A stretch of DNA of 64,000 bases, taken from contig CALYLW010000325.1 of NCBI GenBank assembly GCA_944989445.1, positions 473,428-537,427 on the forward strand, written 5' to 3'. The number at the start of each line of letters is the position of its first letter. The first letter of the stretch is position 1. Below the pieces are notes generated by a model. The model was given only the letters and a program-made list of their open reading frames with translations, made no database searches and was not told the DNA's origin. Shown piece after piece: positions 22,358 through 33,539 of this stretch. The stretch is from Ampullaceana balthica. Taxonomy: Eukaryota; Mollusca; Gastropoda; Lymnaeidae. A program made the translations under genes and the position numbers.

Positions 22358-23610
22358 TATATGAAAAAAAGAAGAGCCAAATATTTAAGAGATGTCGATG
22401 CTTAGAACTCTTCTATCTTTATCTTGCTTTTCATTAGGAAAGAAAACCAACCGACATTATCGCATTATCTGCAGTAAGTGGAATCCGGTAGACGAAGAAC
22501 TCCAACGAGACGTTTCTCTATTGTTCTCGGTGGCTCTGTCACGAGAAGTTCTACCCCCCCCCACACACACAGCGCCAGGAGCTAATACATCTTAACGCCA
22601 TTGGTCCAGCCTGTAAGGACGGATGTAGGTCAAGTAATAGAACTAACCTAATCTGATCTGGTCTCACATACAGATTGAGTCAGCGCTTGGTTCTCGGCTC
22701 TTTTCAACATAGTTATCCGGACCAGAGGTTCTCATATCTTTGTTTGTAAATTTATTTGAAAACAAATTCGGAAACATAAAATTCGCTCGGAAACGTAGTC
22801 ATAAATTATTAATTTTAAACGTTCGTTTAACAGCGCTTGAATGTTGGTCGTAAGATTAGAAAGATGACACCAAACTACGCCTAATGGGGGTTTACGTTGG
22901 GGCGCCATGGCTGCAGAATTTGTAAACTTCAAGCTTTTAAGATTTAAGGCCTCGAACGTCATCAGCAAATGGCTCCGGGGGACGAGTGTTTCAGCTCGGC
23001 TGATGAATCTTTTAAGGATATTAGGTCATAAATAGGAAACTTTCCAGTAAAAGTCAAACCTCGGGATTTCATAAATTCTGACGGGCCAAACAGATAAGAT
23101 ATTGTCTGCCTGTCCGCCCACCCTCGCCGCCCCTGCCTCCCCTATAATCCCCACTCACCGCTAGGACACACCGCCGTCCAGTACTCTCGTCGTCCTCTTA
23201 TCTTTATGATAGTTCGCGACATTTCCGGTCTTGTGGCCACGTGCTCAGAGTTGGCGCTCTAGGAAACTTGTCGCTTTACGTCGCGGCGCTCGTTTTGACG
23301 TCATGTCTAGAGATAGTAGTAATCATGTGTGTCAATATCTGGGCCCTCCTTCGGTATCTATCGCTCAGATATTTGTATCAATCGATTCTCTAGGTCCGCA
23401 TCTCTCTCTTCGGTTCATTCTTTTCAAGTTTGCGTTTCATTATGTTTAATCTTTACCTGTTCTAGAGCTAGCGTTTCCTCTCATTAGCGATATGACATTG
23501 TTCAATAGGTCATTGTCTCATAGCTCTCTTCTACGGAAAGCCGCTTTCAGACGCCGTTGTCGTGGGCTCTGTTTGTGTCTTAAACATTGGTAGTTTGAGC
23601 AAATGCTCCT
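22358..23610. other. No gene recognised
   Basis: Apparently single-copy sequence with a fairly balanced patch at 22840-23480. No frame resembles a known protein. Confidence 0.4.
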
Positions 23611-23850
23611 TTTAAGCTGCGTGGCTGCCCGATCGCGCAGATATCTGACCGACGACAAACAGCAGTTTAGAATTACCGCGCAGCAAATTTTGTAAACTAC
23701 TGCACAGAAAATTGCAAGTTGTGCAACTTTTCACACGAGTTTTTTTATTTTTTTATATTTTATTATTATTTTTTCTAATTTATTTATTTTTTAAAAAAAA
23801 CTTTGAACATGGACCAACTACCCTTTGAGGAAACATTGGTTACAGCAGGG
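23611..23850 (+). repeat. Dispersed repeat R, copy 2
   Basis: Shares 'gcgcagatatctgac', 'tagaattaccgcgcagcaaa' and a 'tgtgcaact' block with the copies at 13.4 and 61.6 kb. A T/A-rich insertion separates the 'cacacga' block from 'ggaccaactaccctttgagg'. Confidence 0.65.
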
Positions 23851-25348
23851 GCATCGTGACAGACCAAACCTATCAGTCTTACCTATCTGAAGAAGTCGGC
23901 CGTAAGACACTAAATTACGAGACCCACCGATTCAACTAAAGGCTCCCAAACTATGTGTGGACGACTCGTTTCAGCTAGCTGCCTTTCTTACTTGTGTTTT
24001 GTCACAACATCTACTCCCCCACCCCCACCACCACACCCAACTTTCTTCCCTACCCAGGTAACGGGAGGGGGTGGTGGGGGCAAGAGGAGGGTGAGAGGGG
24101 GGCGAATGAATCCCGTCAAATCTCGTTAGCTAAAAGACTGCGGGAGTAAATAAATCTATCAGCTCCAGTGAACTCTAAGCCAATATTCCCGACCGCGCGT
24201 CGGTCACGGTCCGGGGACTTTTGGCCCGTCCATTGACGTCCGTATACCAGGGATCGCTTCCATCTCGTCAGACGATCTGCCCTGTCATGTCGGGGGGAGA
24301 GGGAAGGGTGGACGCGGGCCTAATTAGTTGACCAAAACGGCTGGCTGCCATTTCAGGACGAGAAATTTCCCTGGATTTGGCCGTAGCCCCGGTCTACCCG
24401 GGGACCGGTCATTTGATTTTGTGAAAACGTCTTGACCTATATCACGAGTGGTGGGGTCAGCGGGGTTTGAGGGGGGGGGGTGGTTAGAGGGTAAGATGAA
24501 CGTATGAATCACGTGATTCTAGTGATAGCCCCGAGTGTCCATCAAGCCTAGTTAATTATTCCCGCCTCTCATGTTGGATCCGCGTGTGTCAGTGTGACAT
24601 GAGAAATAACGTCCGCAGAATTCTAATGAGCACCTCGGCCAGATAGGACATGTTACTCACTTTGAAGCACATACCAGGTTTTTTTGGATCAAATAGAAAA
24701 CTTCCTTCTCTTAATTCTTCGGAAATGGGGGTGGCGTGCGGTGGGATTTGGCAGATTTGCCTTATTTTCAATGATAGAATATACCCTCGAAATCACCCCG
24801 CGTAAGATGCATTAATTTTCGTCACGGGGCAATATGCTCTTCAATTTAAATTTAAAAAATTAAACAAATTCTCATGTGGGTTTTTTAAGAAATAAAGGAA
24901 CACAACGTATGTTAATTGCGAGCATCGTTGCTCAATTAGACGAGTTTCGAAAAGGGTGAGATAAAAAATACATATGAAATTGAAGAATCCGAGGGAGTTT
25001 GGCTGGACATGCATAGCAGAGTGGATGATCGAGGGCTGGTCGAAAACAAGGAGAGCATGCCGGGAAAAACAAGCGCAAATTTTGGCGGTTAATGAGTTGG
25101 CATGGTTTGGATGTGATAAACGGAAAGTTCGGGCTGTTAAATATTTTAAAATATTCTTCAAGGGAGGCGGGGAGTGGCGTGGTGAGGAGAAACGGGATGT
25201 CGTGTTCTGGGACACCGGGGGGTCAAACTAAAAAATGTTGGTGTACGTGAGTAGGGTTAGGATTGGCCTATGACGTCATAGTTATTTTGGCGGCAGATGA
25301 GATAGCAGAGTTGTTTAAATTGCAAAAGATCAGACATAACAACATCAA
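23851..25348. other. No gene recognised; GC-balanced island
   Basis: The stretch 24130-24640 is complex, GC-balanced and apparently single-copy, in contrast to its surroundings. Minus frames at 24324-24512 and 24841-25215 and the + frame at 24974-25231 show no domain. It could hold a conserved non-coding element, but only comparison could show that. Confidence 0.35.
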
Positions 25349-25465
25349 CAGATCACACACAGGCACATCAACAGATCACACACAGGCACATCAACACGTT
25401 ATACAAAAGCACTTCAAAAGATCACAACGCAACTCGAAAGATCACATAGAGGCACATCAACAAAT
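25349..25465. repeat. 23-bp degenerate tandem, about 5 copies
   Basis: Units contain 'agatcacacacaggcacatc'; the last copies diverge to 'agatcacaacgcaactcga' and 'agatcacatagaggcacatc'. Confidence 0.85.
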
Positions 25466-25477
25466 CTTATAATTGTA

Positions 25478-25813
25478 CGAGCAACAAAGCCCGTCCAAGG
25501 ACGTTGCGCCACCGTTCGGTGGCATGTTGTTACTCCCCTCCAACAGCCGTCTCGACCGGCATACATGTGCATCACGTCAAAAATACTATTCATTATAGTT
25601 AAAATAAATAACTCGTAAAAACAGAGCTTTTGACTATAAATCCAAACGCGCATAAATCAAAATAAAGTCTTGGAAGAAATAGTGCATAAAAAATAACTCG
25701 TTTTGAACTTCCGCGTAAACGTGTTCAATATGATTGGCTGTAGGAGTCATATGTGTTTGAGGGACCAATTGTTATCGATGACCGGACAGAACATAGCCTT
25801 TTATTATATAGGA
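25478..25813 (-). mobile_element. Helitron-like non-autonomous element
   Basis: On the minus strand the element starts TCCTATATAATA directly after an A. It ends CTCG directly before a T, consistent with Helitron insertion between A and T (the usual 3' end is CTRR, so the end has one change). A short hairpin, CGTCC-AA-GGACG (25492-25503), lies about 13 bases inside the 3' end, and a second one, GCCACCG-AA-CGGTGGC type, is at 25508-25523. No target duplication and no inverted ends are seen, as expected for this class. No coding capacity. Confidence 0.68.
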
Positions 25814-25927
25814 TAGTAAAGTGAATCACTTTTAGAATAACACATTTGGAAAGATCCTTATGGCTAATCATCTGATTATGAGAACAAAGAGCGACACATC
25901 ACATATAGAATGTGTTTAACTCTATAT

Positions 25928-26136
25928 CAACGGTGGCCAAACTGCGGCTCGCGAGCCGCATGCGGCTCTTCTGTGTTCACCTTGCGGCTCGCGTACAATT
26001 TAGGAAAAATATGTTATAAGAATTACTGGAAGATTTCCAAACCATTTTTAATGACCCATACTGATTTAATGCGGCTCTCAACAATATTTTAATATTTTAA
26101 AATGGCCCTCAGTTACTACAGGTCTGGCCAACCCTG
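25928..26136 (+). mobile_element. hAT MITE H1, small copy
   Basis: A 209-bp element with ends CAACGGTGGCCAAACTGCGG and ...GGTCTGGCCAACCCTG, which pair imperfectly as TIRs. It is flanked by a perfect 8-bp target duplication, CTCTATAT (25920-25927 and 26137-26144). The left end has the palindromic GCGGCTCGCGAGCCGC block typical of one hAT group. No transposase. A larger relative lies at 53582-54517 in the opposite orientation. Confidence 0.93.
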
Positions 26137-26815
26137 CTCTATATCATCACGTCACACAACAACCAACACTCAGCAGTACAACACTTCTAACAGGTCCATG
26201 TACTTTTGGAGTTAGCCTCAGAGAATTGTCTTCTTTGTGACGTCTGCCTTTAAAAGAAGACACCATCACGCCAACATACAAAGTCCACATCTCCTGCAGA
26301 CGTTCTAAAAAATCGATCTCTTGCAATCCTCCCCAAACCAGCCTCGTTTTTTCTGTTCTCCCCTTATTTTTTACCTCCTTTATTTTTTACCCCCCCCCCT
26401 CTTTTTTTCCCCTAGCCCATAAATCTCTTCACTAATGAATTAAGATTAAGTCTGGCTACACGACTCCGAGATTAGAGGATAATAAAACGTCAGTAATTTG
26501 TTGTCTCGCACAGACCTCGCGCTATGACACCGAAATAACAGGTGCTCACTCGGACGTCATCAAACATCTAGCCCCGGAAGTGCTCGTTCGTCCAGCACGA
26601 GGAGTTGCCCCGTAGAGGCCCTAGGAAAGGGCAGATAATGAAGCCCCCGCATATCAAAGCTGAGGACAAAAATATGACATCCGCACCGAATTATGGCCCA
26701 TTAGATTTATTAGAAGGAAATACGTCACAGATGTGATGGTCTGGGTCAGTGGATCGAACTCGTCAACCTAGAATCGTTGTAGAAGTTAAATGTGTATATG
26801 TGATGTTGTGTGGGT
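26137..26815. other. No gene recognised; GC-balanced island
   Basis: The stretch 26440-26740 is complex, non-repetitive and GC-balanced, unlike the flanking repeats. No frame is convincing. Confidence 0.35.
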
Positions 26816-27023
26816 CAGTGGTTCTCAACCTTTTGATATTCAGGGACCACTTGAAAAATGTGTGTCTAGGCCGCGGACCACTACTGAAAATTTTGCTACT
26901 CCCGTGCAGGAAATTTTTAGATAATTATACTTTGTATATAAATTAAAATTTCATCCTCGCGGACCACCAGGGACATCTCTGCGGACCACTAGTGGTCCGC
27001 GGACCACAGGTTGAGAACCACTG
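26816..27023 (+). mobile_element. hAT MITE H2, full copy
   Basis: A 208-bp element with perfect 16-bp TIRs, CAGTGGTTCTCAACCT and its complement. Flanking 8-bp duplications GTGTGGGT and GTGTAGGT agree at 7 of 8. The right part carries a nested palindrome, 'gcggaccactagtggtccgc', that is missing from the copy at 37170-37335. No coding capacity. Confidence 0.95.
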
Positions 27024-27039
27024 GTGTAGGTGATGCTGA

Positions 27040-27382
27040 AAATATGGTTTTCTTATAAGATGTTGTATATGTGATGTTGTATATGCGATCTTTAATAAGG
27101 GCATTTTGTATTTGTGATGTTGCATGTGAGATGAAGCATATGTAATGTCTTGTTATATGGTTTGTTGTATACGTGGTGTTGTATATATCCAATGTGGCAT
27201 GTATTAAAGTTGAATATGTAATTTTGTATATGAGATGTTGCATATATGAACGTTGCAGTTGTTATGTTGCACATGTGATCTTGTATAAATGATGTATTGT
27301 CGTGCTGTGCATTGTTGTATTTTTTGTACTGTATATGCGATGTTCTACACGTGATGCTGCATACGTGATGGTGTATAAGTGA
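27040..27382. repeat. Degenerate 'tgtatatgtgatgt' repeat
   Basis: Irregular repeats of 'gttgtatatgtgatg' type with a period near 14-15 bp, heavily diverged. They lead into a TA microsatellite. Confidence 0.75.
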
Positions 27383-27384
27383 AG

Positions 27385-27387
<3 letters not shown>

Positions 27388-27424
<37 letters not shown>
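27388..27424. repeat. (TA)n microsatellite
   Basis: About 18 uninterrupted TA dinucleotides. Confidence 0.95.
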
Positions 27425-27425
<1 letters not shown>

Positions 27426-27496
27426 CTGCTGTATAGCAGCAGCTGAATCTGCAATGCTGTATATTCGCTGTATGTGTGTGGGCTGTGCATGTGGCT

Positions 27497-27647
27497 GGAT
27501 ATGTGACTGTATATGTGACTGTATATGTGACTGTATATGTGACTGTATGTGTGACTGTATATGTAAGACTGTATATGTGACTGTATATGTGACTGTATAT
27601 AAGACTGTATACTGTATATGTGACTGTATATGTGACTGCATATGTAT
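27497..27647. repeat. 12-bp minisatellite
   Basis: About 12 copies of 'tgtatatgtgac' and variants. The period is 4 codons, so frames on both strands remain open. Confidence 0.93.
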
Positions 27648-28025
27648 TTTCTCGCCCCCTTCAGCTCTATCTGACCCGTTCCCCCGTCCCCCCCCCAACC
27701 TTTTATTGCTTAACCCAAGCGTTCAGAGAACTCAATCTGTCCTCCTTTAACGCAATTCTTCTAACAATTGAAAGCTATAAATACAGTGTAGATTAAAAAA
27801 TGGGAGGGGGGGGGGTAAAGGATGAAAAGAGACGAATACAAAGCAAGAATACCGGTTCTATATTATCTTTTTTAAATTTACATTTAGTGAAATCGTTGTC
27901 TATAAGCTAAATGGGCTTTTATTGCCCCATCACAAGGCAACAACCTTTTTAACATATTCCAATTTGGTGATCTTCTTTTTAAACGGTAAAACTTTAACAG
28001 GGAAGGGGTGTGGTCAGTGGGATTG
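27648..28025. other. No gene recognised
   Basis: Short C-rich and G-rich runs (27683-27698 and 27805-27816) and AT-rich sequence. Confidence 0.45.
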
Positions 28026-29578
28026 GTGGAGTAAATGTTTGATGGTATAGTTCTGGGATGGGTGGAGGACATGCTTGATGGTATAGTTCTGAGATGGGTG
28101 GAGGACAGATTTGATGGTATAGTTCTGGGATGGGTGGAGGACATGCTTGATGGTATAGTTCTGAGATGGGTGGAGGACAGATTTGATGGTATAGTTATGG
28201 GATGGGTGGAGGACAGATTTGATGGTATAGTTCTGGGATGGGTGGGGGACATGTTTGATGGTATAGTTCTGGGATGGGTGGAGGACATGCTTGATGGTAT
28301 AGTTCTGAGATGGGTGGAGGACAGATTTGATGGTATAGTTATGGGATGGGTGGAGGACAGATTTGATGGTATAGTTCTGGGATGGGTGGGGGACATGTTT
28401 GATGGTATAGTTCTGGGATGGGTGGAGGACATGCTTGATGGTATAGTTCTGAGATGGGTGGAGGACAGATTTGATGGTATAGTTCTGGGATGGGTGGAGG
28501 ACAGATATGATGGTATAGTTCTGGGATGGGTGGAGGACAGATTTGATGGTATAGTTCTGGGATGGGTGGGGGACATGTTTGATGGTATAGTTCTAAGATG
28601 GGTGGAGGACAGATTTGATGGTATAGTTCTGGGATGGGTGGAGGACAGATTTGATGGTATAGTTCTGGGATGGGTGGAGGACAGATTTGATGGTATAGTT
28701 CTGGGATGGGTGGACGACAGATTTGATGGTATAGTTCTGGGATGGGTTGGGGACATGTTTGATGGTAAAGTTCTAGGATGGGTGGAGGACAGATTTGATG
28801 GTATAGTTCTGGGATGGGTGGGGGACATGTTTGATGGTATAGTTGTGGGATGGGTGAGGGACATGTTTGATGGTATAGTTCTGGGATTGGTGGGGGACAT
28901 GTTTGATGGTATAGTTCTGGGATGGGTGGAGGACAGATTTGATGGTATAGTTCTGGGATGGGTGGGGGAAATGTTTGATGGTATAGTTCTGGGATGGGTG
29001 GGGGAAATGTTTGATGGTATAGTTCTGGGATGGGTGGGGGACATGTTTGATTGTATAGTTATGGGATGGGTGGAGGACAGATTTGATGGTATAGTTCTGG
29101 GATGGGTGTGGGACATGTTTGATTGTATAGTTCTGGGATGGGTGGGGGACATGTTTGATGGTATAGCTCTGGGATGGGTGGGGGACAGGTTTGATGGTAT
29201 AGTTCTGGGATGGGTGCGGGAACAGGTTTGATGGTATAGTTCTGGGATGGGTGGGGGACAGGTTTGATGGTATAGTTATGGGATGGGTGGGGGACATGTT
29301 TGATGGTATATCTCTGGGATGGGTGGAGGACATGTTTGATGGTATAGTTCTGGGATGGGTGGAGGAAATGTTTGATGATATAGTTCTTGGTTGGGTGGAG
29401 GACATGTTTGATGGTATAGTTTTTGGTTGGGTGGAGGACATGTTTGATGGTATAGTGCTGGGATGGGTGGAGGAAATGTTTGATGGTATAGTTCTTGGTT
29501 GGGTGGAGGACATGTTTGATGGTATAGTTCTTGGTTGGATGGAGAACATGTTTGATGGCATAGTTCTGGGATGGATGT
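28026..29578. repeat. 36-bp minisatellite, about 43 copies
   Basis: The array is about 1.55 kb of 36-bp units containing 'tttgatggtatagttctggg' and 'atgggtggaggaca'. It reads open on + as [F/L]DGIVLGWVEDM-type 12-residue repeats for about 398 codons. A one-base insertion near 29,220 shifts the frame, and 109 more codons follow. On minus it reads THPRTIPSN repeats. Longer blocks (108-180 bp) recur near 28,060-28,440, showing block duplication. I see no start, domain, signal peptide or splice signal that would make it a gene. Confidence 0.96.
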
Positions 29579-29733
29579 AAACGACTCACGTTGATTCAAT
29601 ACCAAAAACTACTTGTCAAAATTATTACTTTGCACAAGCCTTTTAATTATTTTTTTTTAAATGTATGTCATGTTTTTAAAAGAAATAATCTAAAACGTGT
29701 ATGTGCATGTGTGTGTTTGTGAATGGTTGGTAC

Positions 29734-29895
29734 CAGAAGCGTAACTGGGCTTTCCCGAGCCCTTGGCTTATTCATTTTTGGCGCCCTTGATACATAGGGA
29801 AAATACTAATTTATACAGAATAAATTGATTATTGAAGGATTAGCCCTCGGCGCTCTTGGCATCTTCCCCGATGCCACGTCGTTGCTACGCCTCTG
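29734..29895 (+). mobile_element. hAT MITE H3
   Basis: A 162-bp element with ends CAGAAGCGTAAC and CTACGCCTCTG, flanked by a perfect 8-bp duplication GTTGGTAC (29726-29733, 29896-29903). The interior 'gggct-cccgagcccttgg' and 'ggcgcccttga' blocks match the general 'CAGTGGCGTAAC' group of hAT MITEs. No coding capacity. Confidence 0.92.
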
Positions 29896-30710
29896 GTTGG
29901 TACAACAAAAAATAAATAAATAAAATAAAATTGACCGAATAAAATGATAGTTAATGCGACCATCACGTGGCAATCTTCAAAGACCCTCGCTCTGTCATCA
30001 TCTACAGACAAATTAAACATATTTCCATCAAAGACTAAATCAAAGAGAAGCTTTCTTGCAGCAAAGGGTTAAATTATGTTAAAATTTTCTTAGCCCTATA
30101 AATTGCGAGTTTAAAAAAAAATTATGGTTCATGTGTTATTAGGAAATTAAACAAAGAGTTCCATTGACATTTTAAAATTCTCAGAAGTAAATCTTCTGTC
30201 AAAAGAAATCAGTGGACAGACCATTATGACAAAATTTGATCAACTGCGTCTACTTATATGTTCGTCCAGCTGTATCCTTGTGCTTCGCATTTCTTGCATA
30301 CATACAAATACCCACCCCCTCCCCCCATTTCCATGCTAAAAGCAAATCAAAGAAAACCCGCTATTTTTCGCAATTTCATATTTTTAGTCAAAATCTCTAG
30401 CAGTGAATTTTTTTCCATTGTGTAATGCGTGTTGAGAAATTTTAATGTATTTCTACTATTTTTTTTCTTTTTCTTTTTTTAGCTCTAGCGATAGAAAGGT
30501 TTTGAAAAATTTTTTACATGTATATTTTTTAAATTTTGATTAATCAATTTTCCTTGTGGTTGGGAGTTTGATTTTTAGTGAGAGGCATGACCTCTATTTA
30601 ACATTGCAAACTGAAGAGACAGACTGTGAATATTTGCTGTCTTTCTGTAAGACACCACTATCACAAAACAGTTTGTCCTGTTTTGAAGTGAAACAATGAC
30701 ATATGTGAAC
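29896..30710. other. No gene recognised
   Basis: AT-rich, apparently single-copy sequence with several T runs (30450-30480). Confidence 0.45.
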
Positions 30711-31941
30711 CGTTTTAGGCCCCTGTAATAGCCTGTCTGATTATAACTTTTGAGGCTCCCTGTAATAGCCAGTCTGATTATAACGTTTGAGGCTCCCTGT
30801 GATAGTCTGTCTGATTATAACGTTTGAGGCTCCCTGTAATAGTCTGTCTGATTATAACGTTTGAGGCTCCCTGCAATAGTCTGATTATAACGTTTTAGGC
30901 CCCTGTAATAGCCTGTCTGATTATAACGTTTGAGGCTCCCTGTAATAGCCAGTCTGATTATAACGTTTGAGGCTCCCTGTGATAGTCTGTCTGATTATAA
31001 CGTTTGAGGCTCCCTGTAATAGTCTGTCTGATTATAACGTTTGAGGCTCCCTGCAATAGTCTGATTATAAGGTTTTAGGCACCCTGTGATAGCCTGTCTG
31101 ATTATAACGTTTGAGGCTCCCTGTAATAGCCAGTCTGATTATAACGTTTGAGGCTCCCTGTGATAGTCTGTCTGATTATAACGTTTGAGGCTCCCTGCAA
31201 TAGTCTGATTATAAGGTTTTAGGCACCCTGTGATAGCCTGTCTGATTATAACGTTTGAGGCTCCCTGTAATAGCCTGTCTGATTATAACTTTTGAGGCTC
31301 CCTGTAATAGTCTGTCTGATTATAACGTTTGAGGCTCCCTGCAATAGTCTGATTATAAGGTTTTAGGCACCCTGTGATAGCCTGTCTGATTATAACGTTT
31401 GAGGCTCCCTGTAATAGCCTGTCTGATTATAACTTTTGAGGCTCCCTGTAATAGTCTGTCTGATTATAACGTTTGAGGCTCCCTGCAATAGTCTGATTAT
31501 AAGGTTTTAGGCACCCTGTGATAGCCTGTCTGATTATAACGTTTGAGGCTCCCTGTAATAGCCTGTCTGATTATAACTTTTGAGGCTCCCTGTAATAGTC
31601 TGTCTGATTATAACGTTTGAGGCTCCCTGCAATAGTCTGATTATAAGGTTTTAGGCACCCTGTGATAGCCTGTCTGATTATAACGTTTGAGGCTCCCTGT
31701 AATAGCCAGTCTGATTATAACGTTTGAGGCTCCCTGTGATAGTCTGTCTGATTATAACGTTTGAGGCTCCCTGCAATAGTCTGATTATAAGGTTTTAGGC
31801 ACCCTGTGATAGCCTGTCTGATTATAACGTTTGAGGCCCGCTGTAATAGCCTGTCTGATTATTACGTTTAGGCCCCCTGTAATAGTCAGTCTCATTATAA
31901 CGTTTGAGGCCCCCAGCAATAGCCTGTCTGATAATTATAAC
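30711..31941. repeat. 37/33-bp minisatellite with 144-bp higher-order unit
   Basis: Units of 37 bp contain 'ctgtctgattataacgtttg' and 'aggctccctgtaat'. A shortened 33-bp unit carries 'attataaggttttaggcacc'. The 33-bp unit recurs at an exact spacing of 144 bp (starts at 31069, 31213, 31357, 31501, 31645 and 31789), so the higher-order unit is 37+37+37+33. Stops are frequent in all frames. Confidence 0.96.
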
Positions 31942-32022
31942 AACTTACAAATACATTGACTAATTATGTTTTGTTTTGTTAACATTAACTCGTGACACAC
32001 GGTTTCCTCCCTTTCCTCCACT

Positions 32023-32091
32023 CAGTGGAGTGACTTGGATTCACACCACACGGGGAAACCACCCCCTTACCCCACCTTCGCTACGCCGCTG
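32023..32091. mobile_element. Short hAT-like MITE H4, copy 1
   Basis: A 69-bp element starting CAGTGGAGTGACTTGG and ending TTCGCTACGCCGCTG. The inverted ends are imperfect. Flanking octamers CCTCCACT and CCTTGACT agree at 6 of 8. Similar in size and ends to the element at 45782-45851. Confidence 0.65.
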
Positions 32092-32958
32092 CCTTGACTC
32101 CAACACACACAAAAAAACCTGATAAAAATTTTTAAAAAAATTATGCGAACTTTATGTTCCAATAACATTTAACTCCGCTACTTTCTTTTGGTGTTTTTGT
32201 GTTTCCCATCTCGCCTTCCTCCTTGTCAATGTTGTGAAATCCTTAGACAATTGCCAAATAAATTGAGGGAAAATGACGTTTTCCATAAACGCTATCAGTG
32301 AATTGAGTGAGGCGAGGCGAAGTGTCTAATAGAATTATCGGGTTCGGTGTCGGATCGATACCACGGTATCGGGACAGGAGCTCATGTATTAAACCGTTCC
32401 CCAGTTGTTTTTTTTCTTCTCTTCCCCCCTCCCCCCTTTTCGTTGTAGAGCGTTTAATTGTCGCAGACCATGGGCGGATCCGAGGCGGCCCTAGGAGTAA
32501 TTTAAAGCCACGACAAAGTGATTCTCACATTTTGGGTGATGTGTTTAGGGTGACCCGGGTCATTAGAAGGAGTTCGATACTTTCCTCGTCTGTAAAATTT
32601 AAGTAGTAAATAACATGTTAAAGGACACTTTTCAAAATAAGATCTTTTCGTCCCAAAAAAAAATCTTAAGAGACATTTTTGAGTCATTCCAATTAAATTA
32701 TTTCAAAAATTTTGTTTTAACTGAAGTAAAAGCGTTTTGTTTATCTAATTTTTAAAAAATTATTATAAACTTAGAATGTTTTTATATAATATTATTTTTT
32801 AAAAAATATTTCTCTTGATTACTGGAATAGTTTAACTTTCATTATTATGTCCTATTGATCCATTCTACCCACATCAGAGTAGACAAAAACATTCTGGAGA
32901 TGAACATTTAGACCCCGAAGTAAACAAGAAAAAAAAAGAAAGCATACTTTGATGTATT
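32092..32958. other. No gene recognised
   Basis: A GC-balanced patch (32290-32560) is followed by AT-rich sequence. The 99-codon + frame at 32307-32606 has no known domain. Confidence 0.4.
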
Positions 32959-32971
32959 TAACAAAATTCGT

Positions 32972-33330
32972 AATGGGGGTGAGAATGCAATCAGGCTTTT
33001 AAATAGGTAAATTTATAATATAAAAAAACAGGGTATTAGTAGGCCTGACAAGACGTAACACGACAGCGAACGTTTCGGCAAAGAGCCTTTCTCAACGGAC
33101 AAATAGTACACACATGAAACGACTAACACGAAATAATAATTTAAAAAAACACTTAGCTGCGGTGAAATCCAAGCAGTCCAAGTGTTTTTTTTATTATTAT
33201 TATTTCGTGTTAGTCGTTTCATGTGTGTACTATTTGTCCGTTGAGGAAGGCTCTTTGCCGAAACGTTCGCTGTTGTGTTACGTCTTGTCAGGCCTACTAA
33301 TACCCTGTTTTTTTATATTATAAATTTACC
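32972..33330. mobile_element. Large palindrome, Penelope-like or foldback candidate
   Basis: Arms at 33004-33154 and 33180-33332 are near-perfect reverse complements separated by only 25 bases. A 13-bp sequence, TAACAAAATTCGT, occurs at both 32959-32971 and 33331-33343, as expected for a target-site duplication. Each arm carries 'gccgaaacgttcgct' preceded by 'ccgttgag-aaggctctttg' (33237-33270 on + in the right arm). This resembles the 'TGAnGA-stem-CGAAAC' layout of hammerhead motifs reported in Penelope-like elements, but the catalytic core is not intact. The assignment is tentative; the palindrome itself is certain. Confidence 0.72.
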
Positions 33331-33539
33331 TAACAAAATTCGTCTGAGGTATCTTAGTGGTATTTGAAAAAGGTGGTAAGAGGGGGGGGGGAGATTGCAA
33401 TAATGCACGGGTTAAATTAGGTGAAGTGTGTGTGTGGGGGGTGGAGGGGGCCTTGATGTTGCCGTGTGGGTGAGATTGTGTGTGGCATCGTGTGCTAGAT
33501 CCTGTAATGTTTTGGTAACATGCATCAATGTGTGGCGAC

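Noticed and set aside
28026..29578. A long repetitive protein gene (398-422 codons on either strand)
   Set aside because: The frames exist on both strands because the period is 36 bp; frame ends coincide with array ends. Kept as a minisatellite, with a test proposed.
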